From: Actinomycetota bacterium
GTDB lineage: Bacteria; Actinomycetota; Thermoleophilia; Solirubrobacterales; Solirubrobacteraceae
Length of the DNA stretch: 9,018 bases
NCBI GenBank assembly: GCA_005883905.1
Contig: VAYD01000141.1
Coordinates: 605-9,622, forward strand
Direction: 5' to 3'
A program made the translations under genes and the position numbers. The first letter of the stretch is position 1. Every line of letters begins with the position of its first letter. Below are positions 1 through 6,741 of the stretch, one piece after another. The notes beneath the pieces are model-generated. The model searched no databases. It was not told the origin of the DNA and saw only the letters and a program-made list of their open reading frames with translations.

Positions 1-1035
1 GCCGAACAGACTGGTCCCGGCGATCACCGGGCCGGCGATGGCCAGCAGCAGCAGGTCGCTGCCGCCCGAGCTCTGGTTGACCGCGAGCAGCCGCGACGCC
101 GCCATGATCCCGCCGATCGCCGCCATGGAGCCGGCGATGGCGAACCCCGCCACCCGGATGTGGTTGATCCGGATCCCGGCTCGGCGCGCCGCCTCCGCGT
201 TGCCGCCGACCGCGAACACGCGACGTCCGAAGCGGGTGCGGGCGGCGATGTACTGCATGCCCGCCACGAACGCGATGAGGATGACCAGGGCGAGGGGAAC
301 ACCGCGGTCCGAGTTGAGGATCGCCACGACGGCCAGCACCGCGACCGCAACCACGGCGACGCGCACCAACAGCCCTCCGATCTGCTGGTCGGCCAGCCCG
401 GCGACCCGGCGCCGGCGCCAGCCCCCGAGCGTCGCCGCGGCGTACGCGCCGATCACCGCCAGTCCCACGACCCATCCGACCGCGGGGGGGTAGAAGGTGT
501 TGGCCAAGCCGGTGATCTTGGGGTCGGTGAGGTTGATCGTGCCGGTCTCGCCGAGCACGTAGAGCAGGGCGCCCTGCCAGGCCAGCAGCCCGGCCAGGGT
601 CACCACGAAGGACGGAATGCCGAAGCGCGTGAACAGGGCGCCCTGCACCAGGCCGATCACCGTCCCGGTGAGCACCCCGGCCAGGATGGCCGGGTACGGA
701 CTCGATCCGTGCTTGACGTTGAGCACCGCCATCACCGCGGCGGCCAACCCGCTGACCGCTCCGACCGAGAGGTCGATTTCGCCCAGGAGCAGGACGTAGA
801 CCACGCCGACCGAGATCAACCCGGTCGCCGTGATCTGGAGCATCAGGTTGGTGAGGTTGACCGCGGACAGGAAGCGGTCGTTCTGGATCTCGAAGACGAT
901 CCAGATGACGGCCAGCCCGACGACCACGCGCAGCGAGGCCAGGTCGCCCTGGGTGAAGCGCCGCACCAGCCCGGGTCGGGGGCGCTCCAGCGCCGGCGCG
1001 TCGGGCGCCGCGGCGGCGGGCGGATGCGCGCTCAT
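1..1035 (-). CDS. Sugar ABC transporter permease, XylH-like (partial, C-terminus off window)
   Basis: Inner-membrane permease of a carbohydrate importer of the xylose/ribose (XylH/RbsC) type. Reading the minus strand from the ATG at 1035-1033 gives 345 open codons up to the window edge, so roughly the last 40 residues of a family of about 400 are missing. After a short Pro/Ala-rich cytoplasmic N-terminus (residues 1-30) come repeated hydrophobic segments. The family motif EIDLSVG lies at residues 86-92, with GIPSFVVTLAGLLAWQGALL further on, GRRVFAVGGNAEAARRAGI late, and GPVIAGTSLFG at the truncated end. The start is set by an ATGA overlap with the stop of the ATPase gene, which implies translational coupling. 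Family assignment is firm. The sugar cannot be read from the permease; xylose-like is a guess from the binding protein. Confidence 0.93.
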   Translation of the reverse strand, partial: MSAHPPAAAAPDAPALERPRPGLVRRFTQGDLASLRVVVGLAVIWIVFEIQNDRFLSAVNLTNLMLQITATGLISVGVVYVLLLGEIDLSVGAVSGLAAAVMAVLNVKHGSSPYPAILAGVLTGTVIGLVQGALFTRFGIPSFVVTLAGLLAWQGALLYVLGETGTINLTDPKITGLANTFYPPAVGWVVGLAVIGAYAAATLGGWRRRRVAGLADQQIGGLLVRVAVVAVAVLAVVAILNSDRGVPLALVILIAFVAGMQYIAARTRFGRRVFAVGGNAEAARRAGIRINHIRVAGFAIAGSMAAIGGIMAASRLLAVNQSSGGSDLLLLAIAGPVIAGTSLFG

Positions 1036-1790
1036 CGCGAACCTCCGCCTGCTGCCCGGCCACCGTCGTGAGCACGCGCCCCTTCCCCGTCCTCGCGACG
1101 GCCGTACTGCGCGCCCGTGATCGCGGCGACCACCTCCTCCTGGGTGGTGCCGCGCACGTCGAAGTCGCCGGCCGGTCGCCCCAGCCGCAGGACGACGATG
1201 CGATCGGTGACCTCGAAGACGGCCGCCAGGTTGTGGCTGATGACGACGACGCCCAGTCCGCGCTCGCGCAGCCGGCGGATCAGGTCGAGCACCTGCGCGG
1301 TCTGGGCGACCCCGAGCGCGGCGGTCGGCTCGTCCAGCAGCACCACCTTGGGGTCGCCGAGCAGCGAGCGCGCGACCGCGACCTGCTGTCGCTGACCGCC
1401 CGACATGGTTCCCACCTCGGCCCGGACGCTGGGGATCGAGAGGCCGGCCGCCCCGGCCGCGACCAGCTCGTTTCCCAGGAACAGGTTGGCCACCACGTCG
1501 AGGTTGTCGCACAGCGCCAGGTCCTGGTAGACGGTGGCGATCCCGAGCTCGGCGGCGTCGTTGGGACCGCGGATGACGACCGGTTCGCCGTCGAAGAAGA
1601 ACTGGCCCTCATCGGGCTCGTAGATGCCCGAGATGGTCTTGACCAGGGTCGACTTGCCGGCTCCGTTGTCGCCGACCAGGCCGATCACCTCGCCGGCGTG
1701 GACGTCGAAGTCCACGCCTCCGAGCGCCTGCACCGCCCCGAAGCGCTTGGCCACGCCTCGGAGGGCCAGCAGCGGCCGGTTGGCGGTCAT
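1032..1790 (-). CDS. Sugar ABC transporter ATP-binding protein, single-domain (FrcA-like), internally shortened
   Basis: Cytoplasmic ATPase that powers the adjacent sugar permease. It is 252 aa with one nucleotide-binding domain, like FrcA and unlike the duplicated XylG/RbsA. Visible motifs are Walker A GDNGAGKST (residues 40-48), Q-loop Gln89, signature SGGQ (130-133), Walker B VVLLDEPT (149-156) and H-loop His186. Between NLFLG (about 102-106) and the signature the helical subdomain is short: only about 12 residues separate NLFLG from IPSVR, where relatives usually have nearer 28 (from memory). The residues DEAxMERR...LL are absent, so an in-frame deletion near 1437-1460 is likely and activity is uncertain. 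The Gly/Arg-rich tail after residue 228 is not conserved. The start overlaps the binding-protein stop (ATGA), and the stop overlaps the permease start. Confidence 0.92.
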   Translation of the reverse strand: MTANRPLLALRGVAKRFGAVQALGGVDFDVHAGEVIGLVGDNGAGKSTLVKTISGIYEPDEGQFFFDGEPVVIRGPNDAAELGIATVYQDLALCDNLDVVANLFLGNELVAAGAAGLSIPSVRAEVGTMSGGQRQQVAVARSLLGDPKVVLLDEPTAALGVAQTAQVLDLIRRLRERGLGVVVISHNLAAVFEVTDRIVVLRLGRPAGDFDVRGTTQEEVVAAITGAQYGRREDGEGARAHDGGRAAGGGSR

Positions 1791-2874
1791 CCGCTGATTC
1801 CGGCGGACCGGCAGGCGGCGGCGAACGATCCGGTGCAGACCTGCGACGCCTTCCAGAAGCCGTCCTTGATCACGGTGTCCTTGACGTTGGCCTTGGTCAC
1901 GGCCACCGGCGTGAGGATCACCGACGGTACGGACTTGCGCCCGTTGTCGACCTTCTGGTTGACCACCCCGCTCGGGGCCGCGCGCCCCAGAGCCAGCGCC
2001 GCGGCCAGGTCGGCCGCCGCCGCTGCCTCGGGCTTGACCGCCTTGTAGACGGTCATGTACTGCTCCCCGGTCAGGATCCGCTGGATGGCATCGAGCTCGG
2101 CGTCCTGCCCGGTTGTCGGACGGGCGGCCGGTTTGATCCCGGCCGCCTTCATCGCCGCGATGGCGCCCCCGGCCGTCCCGTCGTTGGCCGCGTAGACGCC
2201 GGCGAAGCCGTTGTTGCCCACCGCGGTGATCGCCTGCTGCATCTCGTTCTGGGCCTGGTCCGGGCTCCAGTCCGGGGTGTCGTACTGCTTGGCGATCTTG
2301 AACCCGCTGGTGTTCAGGACGCTCAGGGCGCCCTGCTTGAACAGCTTCGCGTTGTTGTCGGTGGGGGCGCCGTTGATCATGATGATCGAGCCCGGGGGAC
2401 CTCCTGAGCGCAGCTTCTTGACCAGCGTCTGGGCCTGGAGCTGGCCCACGCGCACGTTGTCGAACGAGACGTAGTAGTCGATGTCGGCGTTGGTGATAGC
2501 CGGTCGTAGCTGATCACCGGCACCTTCTGCTGCTTGGCTCGCTGCACGATGACGCTGGCCGAGGCCGCGTCGACGGGATCGAGCACCAGCACCTTGGCGC
2601 CCTGGGTCAGCGCGGCCTCCGCCTGCTGCTGCTGCTTCGACGCGTCCTGGTCGGCGTTGCTGTAGATCAGGCTGCAGCCGGGGCACGCCTGCTTGAGCCT
2701 GGCCGTGAAGTGCGGCCGGTCCTGCGACTCGTACCGGGCGGTCTTGGACTCGGGTAGCAGCAGGGCGACCGCGGGCCCGCCCCCGCCTCCGCCGCCGCCG
2801 CACGCGGCCAGAGCCATTCCCGCGGCCAGCGCCGCGACGGTCGAGACCGACGCCATCGACTTGGCCTTGCCCAT
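1787..2874 (-). pseudogene. Sugar ABC transporter substrate-binding lipoprotein (XylF/ChvE-like), frameshifted
   Basis: Extracytoplasmic lipoprotein that would bind the sugar and deliver it to the permease. The ATG at 2874-2872 is chosen because a purine-rich ribosome site (AGGAAGGGGG, about 2882-2891) sits 7 bases upstream and a lipoprotein signal follows: a short basic N-terminus, a hydrophobic core and LAAC with Cys25, then eight glycines as a tether. Family signatures are LLPESKTARYESQDRP (39-54) and VLVLDPVDAASA, ending at ISYDRL (121-126). The reading frame then breaks. In the other frame the protein resumes at ITNADIDYYVSFDN and continues through YDTPDWSPDQAQNEM, VYAANDGTAGG and TGQDAELDAIQRILTGEQY to the stop at 1787. 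Relatives read YDRLI, so one base of the Leu codon is missing at about 2497-2499. Either a real inactivating mutation or a sequence error. With one base restored it would be about 362 aa, normal for the family. Confidence 0.9.
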
Positions 2875-2902
2875 CTGGGCCCCCTTCCTCTCGCCGCCCT
2901 CG

Positions 2903-2931
2903 ACTCTCCAACCGCCCGTCGGGCCTGTCAA
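2903..2931 (-). promoter_or_regulatory. Candidate sigma70-type promoter of the sugar transporter operon
   Basis: On the minus strand a perfect -35 hexamer TTGACA (2931-2926) is followed after 17 bases by GAGAGT (2908-2903), a weak -10. A transcript from here would carry a leader of roughly 20-25 bases containing the ribosome site and start at 2874. The strong -35 with a poor -10 would fit a regulated promoter. The hexamers and spacing are seen; promoter activity is inferred. Confidence 0.45.
2914..2924. promoter_or_regulatory. GCCCG-T-CGGGC palindrome inside the transporter promoter spacer
   Basis: A perfect 5+1+5 inverted repeat lies between the -35 and -10 candidates of the sugar operon, where a repressor (LacI or ROK type is usual for such transporters) would block RNA polymerase. 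No regulator gene is in the window. GC-rich DNA produces short palindromes by chance, so this is only suggestive. Confidence 0.25.
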
Positions 2932-2979
2932 GTCGCTGCGCTGCGAGCGGCCATGACGGGAACGCGGTCCCGCTCCGCG

Positions 2980-2985
2980 TATCCT
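2980..2985 (+). promoter_or_regulatory. -10 hexamer TATCCT of the yqeY-phoH-ybeY-era cluster, probably leaderless
   Basis: TATCCT keeps the TAnnnT pattern and lies 8 bases before the GTG at 2994, so transcription would begin at or next to the start codon. No ribosome-binding site precedes that GTG, which agrees with a leaderless mRNA. I see no convincing -35 at 16-18 bases. The divergent sugar promoter is about 50 bases to the left. Confidence 0.4.
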
Positions 2986-2993
2986 TGCGCCCG

Positions 2994-3422
2994 GTGACGA
3001 TTGCCGATCAGGTCAGGGCGGATCTGTCCGACGCCATGAAGTCGGGCGACCGAGATCGCGTCGGCGCGCTGCGCTTCGTGCTCTCCGAGCTCCAGAAGGC
3101 CGCCAAGGAGGGGGGCGACGAGATAACCGCGCTGCGGCGCGAGCGCAAGCGGCGCCTGGACGCGGTCGACCAGTACCGCGAGGCCGGGCGTGACGACCTC
3201 GCCGATCGCGAGCAGCAGGAGGCCGGCCTCATCGAGGGCTACCTGCCGGCCGAGCTGTCGGATGCCGAGCTGGAGAGGATCGTCTCGGCCGCGGTGGGGG
3301 AGACGGGCGCCAGCTCGCCCGGAGAGATGGGGAGGGTGATGGGGGTGGTCATGCCTCGCGTGGGCGGGCGCGCCGACGGGAAGCGGGTCTCGGCCAAGGT
3401 GCGGGAAGCCCTCGGTGCCTGA
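2994..3422 (+). CDS. GatB/YqeY domain-containing protein (YqeY family)
   Basis: Small cytoplasmic protein of 142 aa in the YqeY family, related to the C-terminal tRNA-interacting domain of the amidotransferase subunit GatB. Its exact role is unsettled. The whole family length is present: an N-terminal helical part (DQVRADLSDAMKSGDRDRVG, then LRFVLSELQKAAKE), a charged middle ending in EAGLIEGYLPAELSDAEL, and the small C-terminal helical bundle with GEMGRVMGVVMPRVGGRADG and KVREAL. The GTG at 2994 is preferred over the in-frame TTG at 2985 because the TTG overlaps the -10 hexamer and family members begin close to this point. It is the first gene of a co-directional run; phoH starts 27 bases downstream. 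yqeY beside phoH is a recurring bacterial arrangement. Confidence 0.9.
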   Translation: MTIADQVRADLSDAMKSGDRDRVGALRFVLSELQKAAKEGGDEITALRRERKRRLDAVDQYREAGRDDLADREQQEAGLIEGYLPAELSDAELERIVSAAVGETGASSPGEMGRVMGVVMPRVGGRADGKRVSAKVREALGA

Positions 3423-3449
3423 GGCCAGGTCTGCGGGCGGGAGCGGCTG

Positions 3450-4445
3450 ATGCGCAGCCAGCTCGAGCTGCCCAACACCGTGGCGGCCGGACTCGCCGGC
3501 TCCGAGGACGCCATCCTCAAGGCGCTCGAGGGGCATCTGCAGTGCGATGTCTTCCTGCGGGGCAACGTGGTGACCCTGGACGGCGACGCCGAGGCGGTGC
3601 GGGCCGGCGCCACCGTGGTGCGCGAGCTGTCCGAGCTGATCGACGAGGGCCACGAGATCGCCCCGGGGACCATCGAGGCGGTCACCCGGGCGCTCGACCA
3701 GCACGAGAGCCCGGCGCGGATCCTCGAGGACGTGGTCTGGCGCCACCGCTCCACCAAGGTCGCCCCGAAGACCCTCAACCAGAAGCGCTACGTCGACTCG
3801 ATGCGCTCCAAGACGATCACGTTCGGGATCGGGCCGGCGGGGACCGGCAAGACGTTCCTGGCCGTCGCCATGGCCGTGGCGGCGCTGTCCCGGCGCGAGG
3901 TGAGCCGGATCATCCTCACCCGCCCGGCGGTCGAGGCCGGAGAGCGTCTGGGGTTCCTGCCCGGCGACTTGATGGCCAAGGTGGACCCCTACCTGCGCCC
4001 GCTGTTCGACGCCCTCCACGACATGCTCGACCCCGAGCGCGTCTCGCAGCACCTGGAGCGCGGGGTCATCGAGATCGCACCGCTGGCGTTCATGCGCGGC
4101 CGAACTCTCAACGACTCGTTCGTGATCCTGGACGAGGCGCAGAACACCAGCCCGGAGCAGATGAAGATGTTCCTCACCAGGCTCGGCTTCAACTCCAAGG
4201 TGGTGGTGACCGGCGACGTCACGCAGGTCGACCTCCCTCGCGACCAGCGTTCCGGTCTGGTGGTGGTGGGTGAGATCCTCGAGCGCGTCGAGGACATCGC
4301 CTTCGTCCGCCTGGGCGGCGAGGACGTCGTGCGCCACAAGCTGGTTCAGCGCATCGTCGAGGCCTACGACGCGCATGCGGCGGCGGACCCGCGCGCCGCG
4401 CGGCGCGCGCCGGAGCTGCGCCCCGCCCAGCGACGTCCGGGCTAG
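3450..4445 (+). CDS. phoH: PhoH family protein (PhoH/YbeZ-type P-loop ATPase)
   Basis: Cytoplasmic P-loop NTPase of 331 aa, full length for the PhoH/YbeZ group, which is linked to RNA metabolism and ribosome quality through its partner YbeY. The N-terminal 5-75 region is a small nucleic-acid-binding-like domain (DVFLRGNVVTLDGD). The ATPase core has Walker A GPAGTGKT (128-135), LTRPAVEAGERLGFLPGD (156-173), AFMRGRTLNDSFVILDEAQN with Walker B at 225-232, and the sensor-like TGD (254-256). The C-terminal 25 residues are Ala/Arg-rich and unconserved. The ATG at 3450 is supported by GGGAG at 3439-3443, six bases upstream. It sits 14 bases before ybeY, the usual partner gene. The name PhoH comes from phosphate regulation in E. 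coli; nothing here shows phosphate control. Confidence 0.96.
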   Translation: MRSQLELPNTVAAGLAGSEDAILKALEGHLQCDVFLRGNVVTLDGDAEAVRAGATVVRELSELIDEGHEIAPGTIEAVTRALDQHESPARILEDVVWRHRSTKVAPKTLNQKRYVDSMRSKTITFGIGPAGTGKTFLAVAMAVAALSRREVSRIILTRPAVEAGERLGFLPGDLMAKVDPYLRPLFDALHDMLDPERVSQHLERGVIEIAPLAFMRGRTLNDSFVILDEAQNTSPEQMKMFLTRLGFNSKVVVTGDVTQVDLPRDQRSGLVVVGEILERVEDIAFVRLGGEDVVRHKLVQRIVEAYDAHAAADPRAARRAPELRPAQRRPG

Positions 4446-4459
4446 CGGGCCGCCGGCGG

Positions 4460-4864
4460 GTGAGCGAGCGCCTGGAGGTCGAGGTCGTCGGCGTCGAGCG
4501 CGCCGCCGGCCGGATCGCCGCCGAGGAGGTCGCCGAGATGTGCGCCCGGGCCCTGGCCGCGGCGGGCGTCGCCGACGGGCATGTGGCCGTCGCCTTCGTC
4601 TCGCCCGCCCGCATCCGCGAGCTCAACCGGGCCCACCGCCGGCGCGATGCGGCGACCGACGTCCTCTCGTTTCCGGTCGACGCCGCGGCGCCGACGGCGG
4701 GTCCGCGCGAGCTGGGAGACGTGGTGGTCTGCCCGGACAGGGCCGCCGACCTGCGAGAGGCGGTGGTGCACGGAGCGCTCCACCTGGCGGGTCTGGACCA
4801 CGAGTCTGACCGGGGCGAGATGCTGGCCCTCCAGCGAGACGTCCTCGGGGCGGGCGCGGCGTGA
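4460..4864 (+). CDS. ybeY: Endoribonuclease YbeY (rRNA maturation factor)
   Basis: Metal-dependent single-strand endoribonuclease needed for 16S rRNA 3'-end maturation and ribosome quality control. At 134 aa it is slightly short for the family (about 150). The hallmark three-histidine metal site is intact: HGALHLAGLDH with His104, His108 and His114. The preceding conserved block LNRAHRRRDAATDVLSFP (55-72) holds the basic residue and TDVLSFP, and ELGDVVVCP (84-92) follows. The GTG at 4460 is the first start that keeps the N-terminal strand. No good ribosome site is visible, so translation probably depends on coupling with phoH, whose stop is 14 bases away. Its last bases overlap the era start (GTGA), so the two are probably co-translated. 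Confidence 0.95.
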   Translation: MSERLEVEVVGVERAAGRIAAEEVAEMCARALAAAGVADGHVAVAFVSPARIRELNRAHRRRDAATDVLSFPVDAAAPTAGPRELGDVVVCPDRAADLREAVVHGALHLAGLDHESDRGEMLALQRDVLGAGAA

Positions 4865-5757
4865 GCCCGGCGGCCGAGGCGACCCGCAGCGGCTTCGTCG
4901 CGGTGGCGGGCCGGCCCAACGTCGGCAAGTCCACGCTGGTCAACGCCATCGTCGCGGGGAAGGTGGCGATCGTCTCCGACAAGCCGCAGACCACGCGGCG
5001 GGCGATCCGCGGCGTGGCCACCGGGCCCGACTGGCAGCTCGTGCTGGTCGACCTGCCCGGCGTGCAGCGGCCGCGCGACGCGCTCACCGAGCGCATGCAG
5101 CGGTGCGTCGAGCACGAGCTGGCCGAAAGCGACGCGGCGGTCCTGGTGATCGACGGCACTCAGGCGGTCGGGCCGGGTGATCGGTTCATCGCCGCCAGGC
5201 TGGGGGAGGGCCCGGGACCGGTGGTCATCGCGGTGAACAAGGTTGACCGGCTGGACCGCGCCGCCACCGCCGCGGCGCTGCAGGCCGCCTCCGACCTGAG
5301 CCCCGACGCGGATGTGTTCCCGGTCTCGGCGCGCACCGGCGCGGGCGTGCGGGCGCTGGTCGAGCATCTGGTCGGCCGGCTCGGGCCCGGGCTGTTCTAC
5401 TTCCCCCCCGACCAGAGGTCCGACCTGCCGGAGGAGGTCGAGATCGCGGAGCTGGTCCGCGAGCAGGTGCTGGCCCGCACTCGGCAGGAGGTTCCCCATG
5501 CGGTCGAGGTCAGCGTCGACGAGATCAGCCGGAGGCCGGGCCTGGTGAATGTCCGGGCATACGTCTGGGTCGAGACCGAGTCCCAGAAGGGCATCCTGAT
5601 CGGCACCGGCGGCCGCATGGTCAAGTCGATCGGCACGGCCGCCCGCCGCGAGCTCGAGCACGAGCTCGGCACGAAGGTCCACCTCGACCTCTCCGTCCGC
5701 GTCCGCCGCGGCTGGCGCGCGGACGAGCGCCTCCTCGACCGCCTCGGGATCGAGTGA
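4861..5757 (+). CDS. era: GTPase Era
   Basis: Ribosome-assembly GTPase that binds the 3' end of 16S rRNA and monitors 30S maturation, acting in the same process as YbeY. It is 298 aa, full length. GTPase motifs are G1 GRPNVGKS (17-24), G2 QTTR (43-46), G3 DLPG (64-67; DTPG is the usual form), G4 NKVD (126-129) and G5 SAR (156-158). The C-terminal KH domain has AELVREQVLARTRQEVPH (196-213) and the RNA-binding GxxG loop as GTGG (248-251). The GTG start overlaps the ybeY stop by 4 bases. Its TGA (5755-5757) lies inside the first palindrome of the downstream repeat, so the message would end in a strong hairpin. All motifs are intact. Confidence 0.97.
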   Translation: MSPAAEATRSGFVAVAGRPNVGKSTLVNAIVAGKVAIVSDKPQTTRRAIRGVATGPDWQLVLVDLPGVQRPRDALTERMQRCVEHELAESDAAVLVIDGTQAVGPGDRFIAARLGEGPGPVVIAVNKVDRLDRAATAAALQAASDLSPDADVFPVSARTGAGVRALVEHLVGRLGPGLFYFPPDQRSDLPEEVEIAELVREQVLARTRQEVPHAVEVSVDEISRRPGLVNVRAYVWVETESQKGILIGTGGRMVKSIGTAARRELEHELGTKVHLDLSVRVRRGWRADERLLDRLGIE

Positions 5758-5818
5758 GAATCAGGGGTCTGACCCCTCATTCTCATGTGAGAATCAGGGG
5801 TCAGACCCCTCAGTCTCA
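5755..5818. repeat. Two tandem 31-bp palindromes (REP-like), possible bidirectional terminator
   Basis: Unit 1 is 5755-5785 and unit 2 is 5788-5818, separated by 2 bases. Each has the layout TGAGAAT-C-AGGGGTC-N-GACCCCT-C-AxTCTCA: two 7-base arms per side, one C/C mismatch and a one-base centre. The units differ at only two of 31 positions: the centre (T at 5770, A at 5803) and T5780/G5813, the latter weakening one pair in unit 2. The pair fills the whole gap between the convergent era and ArsA-like genes; era's stop is in unit 1 and the minus-strand gene's stop begins two bases after unit 2. Being palindromic, it reads the same on both strands and could terminate both transcripts, although no U-tract follows. 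It looks like a dispersed intergenic REP-type element rather than a plain terminator. No other copy is in the window. Confidence 0.85.
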
Positions 5819-5819
5819 T

Positions 5820-6713
5820 CTACCCGGAGGGGACATCGACCGGACCGGGCCTGCGCGGTGCGCGCCGCGCGGCCCCGGTTTCCGTGATGAGCCTGTCCGC
5901 CAGCTCGTCGGGCTCGACGTCGAGCATCCACGGCAGCGTGACGACCGGGCCGCGCGCGCCGCGGCGCAGCCGCTGCAGCTGGCCCTGCTGTGCCCGCACG
6001 CGCCCGGCATGCGCGACGGCCGCCGCGGCCGGCCCGCCGCCGTTGGAGGCCGCCTGCAGCTTGGCCACGTCGCCGGCCGCGAACCGCCGGGGCAGGACCG
6101 CGTTGGCCACGACCAGATCCACGTCCGGCAGCTGCTGCTGCAGCTGCAGCGTCTCCGAAACCGGCAGCTCGGCCGGCATCGTCACGATCACGAAGCCCGC
6201 GTCCTCCTTGAGGAAGTCGGCGACCTCGCGTGCCTGCGTCCCGATCGGCCCGACGCGGGCGATGTCAGCGAACGTCCGCGGCGCGCGCAGCAGCGCCGCG
6301 CCGTGGCCGGACGCCGGCGCGTCGACGATCACGAGGTCGTAGGGCTCGGCATTCGGGTTCCAGCGGCGGTGCTGGACGAGCTCCCACAGCTTGGTGATCG
6401 AGATCAGCTCCGCTCCGCCCGGCGCCGCGGCGACCAGCGATGCGAACGCACCCGATCGCATCAGCAGGTCCGCGAGCCTCCGCGGCAGCTGCGTCGCCAG
6501 CCACTCGGTCAGCGCGTGGTGGACGTCGACCGTCTGCGTGTCGATCCCCGAACCGCGCAGCAGCCCCGCGACGCGGGCGTGCCCGCCGAGCTCGCCGACC
6601 GCCACCCGGCGCCCGTCTCGCGCCGCCGCCAGCGCGAGCGCCGCCGCCACCGTCGACTTGCCGACGCCACCCTTGCCGGTGACCACGACCATCGGGTGGT
6701 TGAGGACGTCCAT
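5820..6713 (-). CDS. ArsA/Get3-type P-loop ATPase (SIMIBI class), cysteine-free
   Basis: Cytoplasmic ATPase of the ArsA/Get3/MinD superfamily, 297 aa, equal to one ArsA half. The deviant Walker [10 protein letters not shown] is at 13-21 with both signature lysines (14 and 19), and a Walker B-like [10 protein letters not shown] lies at 128-137. The middle holds a helical region ([21 protein letters not shown]) and the C-terminus is basic and Pro-rich. It has no cysteine at all, so neither the ArsA metalloid-binding cysteines nor the Get3 CxxC zinc site exists; arsenite export is therefore unlikely and the cargo is unknown. The ATG at 6713 is chosen because a -10-like TAGTGT lies 6 bases upstream; Met8 at 6692 is an alternative just before the P-loop. 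The gene is divergent from the terpenoid pair and convergent with era. Confidence 0.9.
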   Translation of the reverse strand: MDVLNHPMVVVTGKGGVGKSTVAAALALAAARDGRRVAVGELGGHARVAGLLRGSGIDTQTVDVHHALTEWLATQLPRRLADLLMRSGAFASLVAAAPGGAELISITKLWELVQHRRWNPNAEPYDLVIVDAPASGHGAALLRAPRTFADIARVGPIGTQAREVADFLKEDAGFVIVTMPAELPVSETLQLQQQLPDVDLVVANAVLPRRFAAGDVAKLQAASNGGGPAAAAVAHAGRVRAQQGQLQRLRRGARGPVVTLPWMLDVEPDELADRLITETGAARRAPRRPGPVDVPSG

Positions 6714-6729
6714 GCGCGCACACTACGGT
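6700..6729 (+). promoter_or_regulatory. Candidate promoter of the synthase/flavoprotein pair
   Basis: TTGAGG (6700-6705), 18 bases, then TACGGT (6724-6729), 12 bases before the ATG at 6742. The leader would be only about 5-7 bases, too short for a ribosome site, and none is seen. The -35 lies within the first codons of the divergent ArsA-like gene, so the two promoters overlap. Matches are moderate and activity is inferred. Confidence 0.35.
6720..6725 (-). promoter_or_regulatory. -10 hexamer TAGTGT for the ArsA-like gene, probably leaderless
   Basis: On the minus strand TAGTGT (6725-6720) is followed by six bases and then the ATG at 6713, so the first transcribed base would fall at about the A of the start codon. 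No ribosome site and no clear -35 are visible. It shares two bases with the opposing -10 candidate TACGGT, so the two transcription directions would compete. Confidence 0.4.
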
Positions 6730-6741
6730 TGTCGGCGCCCC

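Noticed and set aside
160..2048. Long plus-strand frames opposite the permease, ATPase and binding protein
   Set aside because: Antisense shadows; the minus-strand frames carry EIDLSVG, Walker A/B and lipobox motifs.
2874..2931. ATG at 2931 as the start of the binding protein, adding 19 residues
   Set aside because: The extra residues are charged and would precede the lipoprotein signal peptide, while the ATG at 2874 has a strong ribosome site and a normal signal sequence.
2985..2996. TTG at 2985 as the start of the yqeY-like gene
   Set aside because: The TTG overlaps the TATCCT -10 hexamer and has no ribosome site; the in-frame GTG at 2994 fits both leaderless initiation and family length.
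4378..4460. GC-rich inverted repeats at the phoH end as a terminator before ybeY
   Set aside because: The CGCGCCGCGCGGCGCG stretch encodes the Ala/Arg-rich PhoH tail, has no U-tract and is followed 14 bases past the stop by a co-directional partner gene.
2928..5682. Long minus-strand frames opposite yqeY, phoH, ybeY and era
   Set aside because: Low-complexity Arg/Ala/Asp/His-rich translations without family motifs, lying antisense to four genes with intact catalytic motifs.
5755..5818. A short CRISPR array
   Set aside because: Only two units with a 2-base gap and no spacers; each unit is itself a palindrome.
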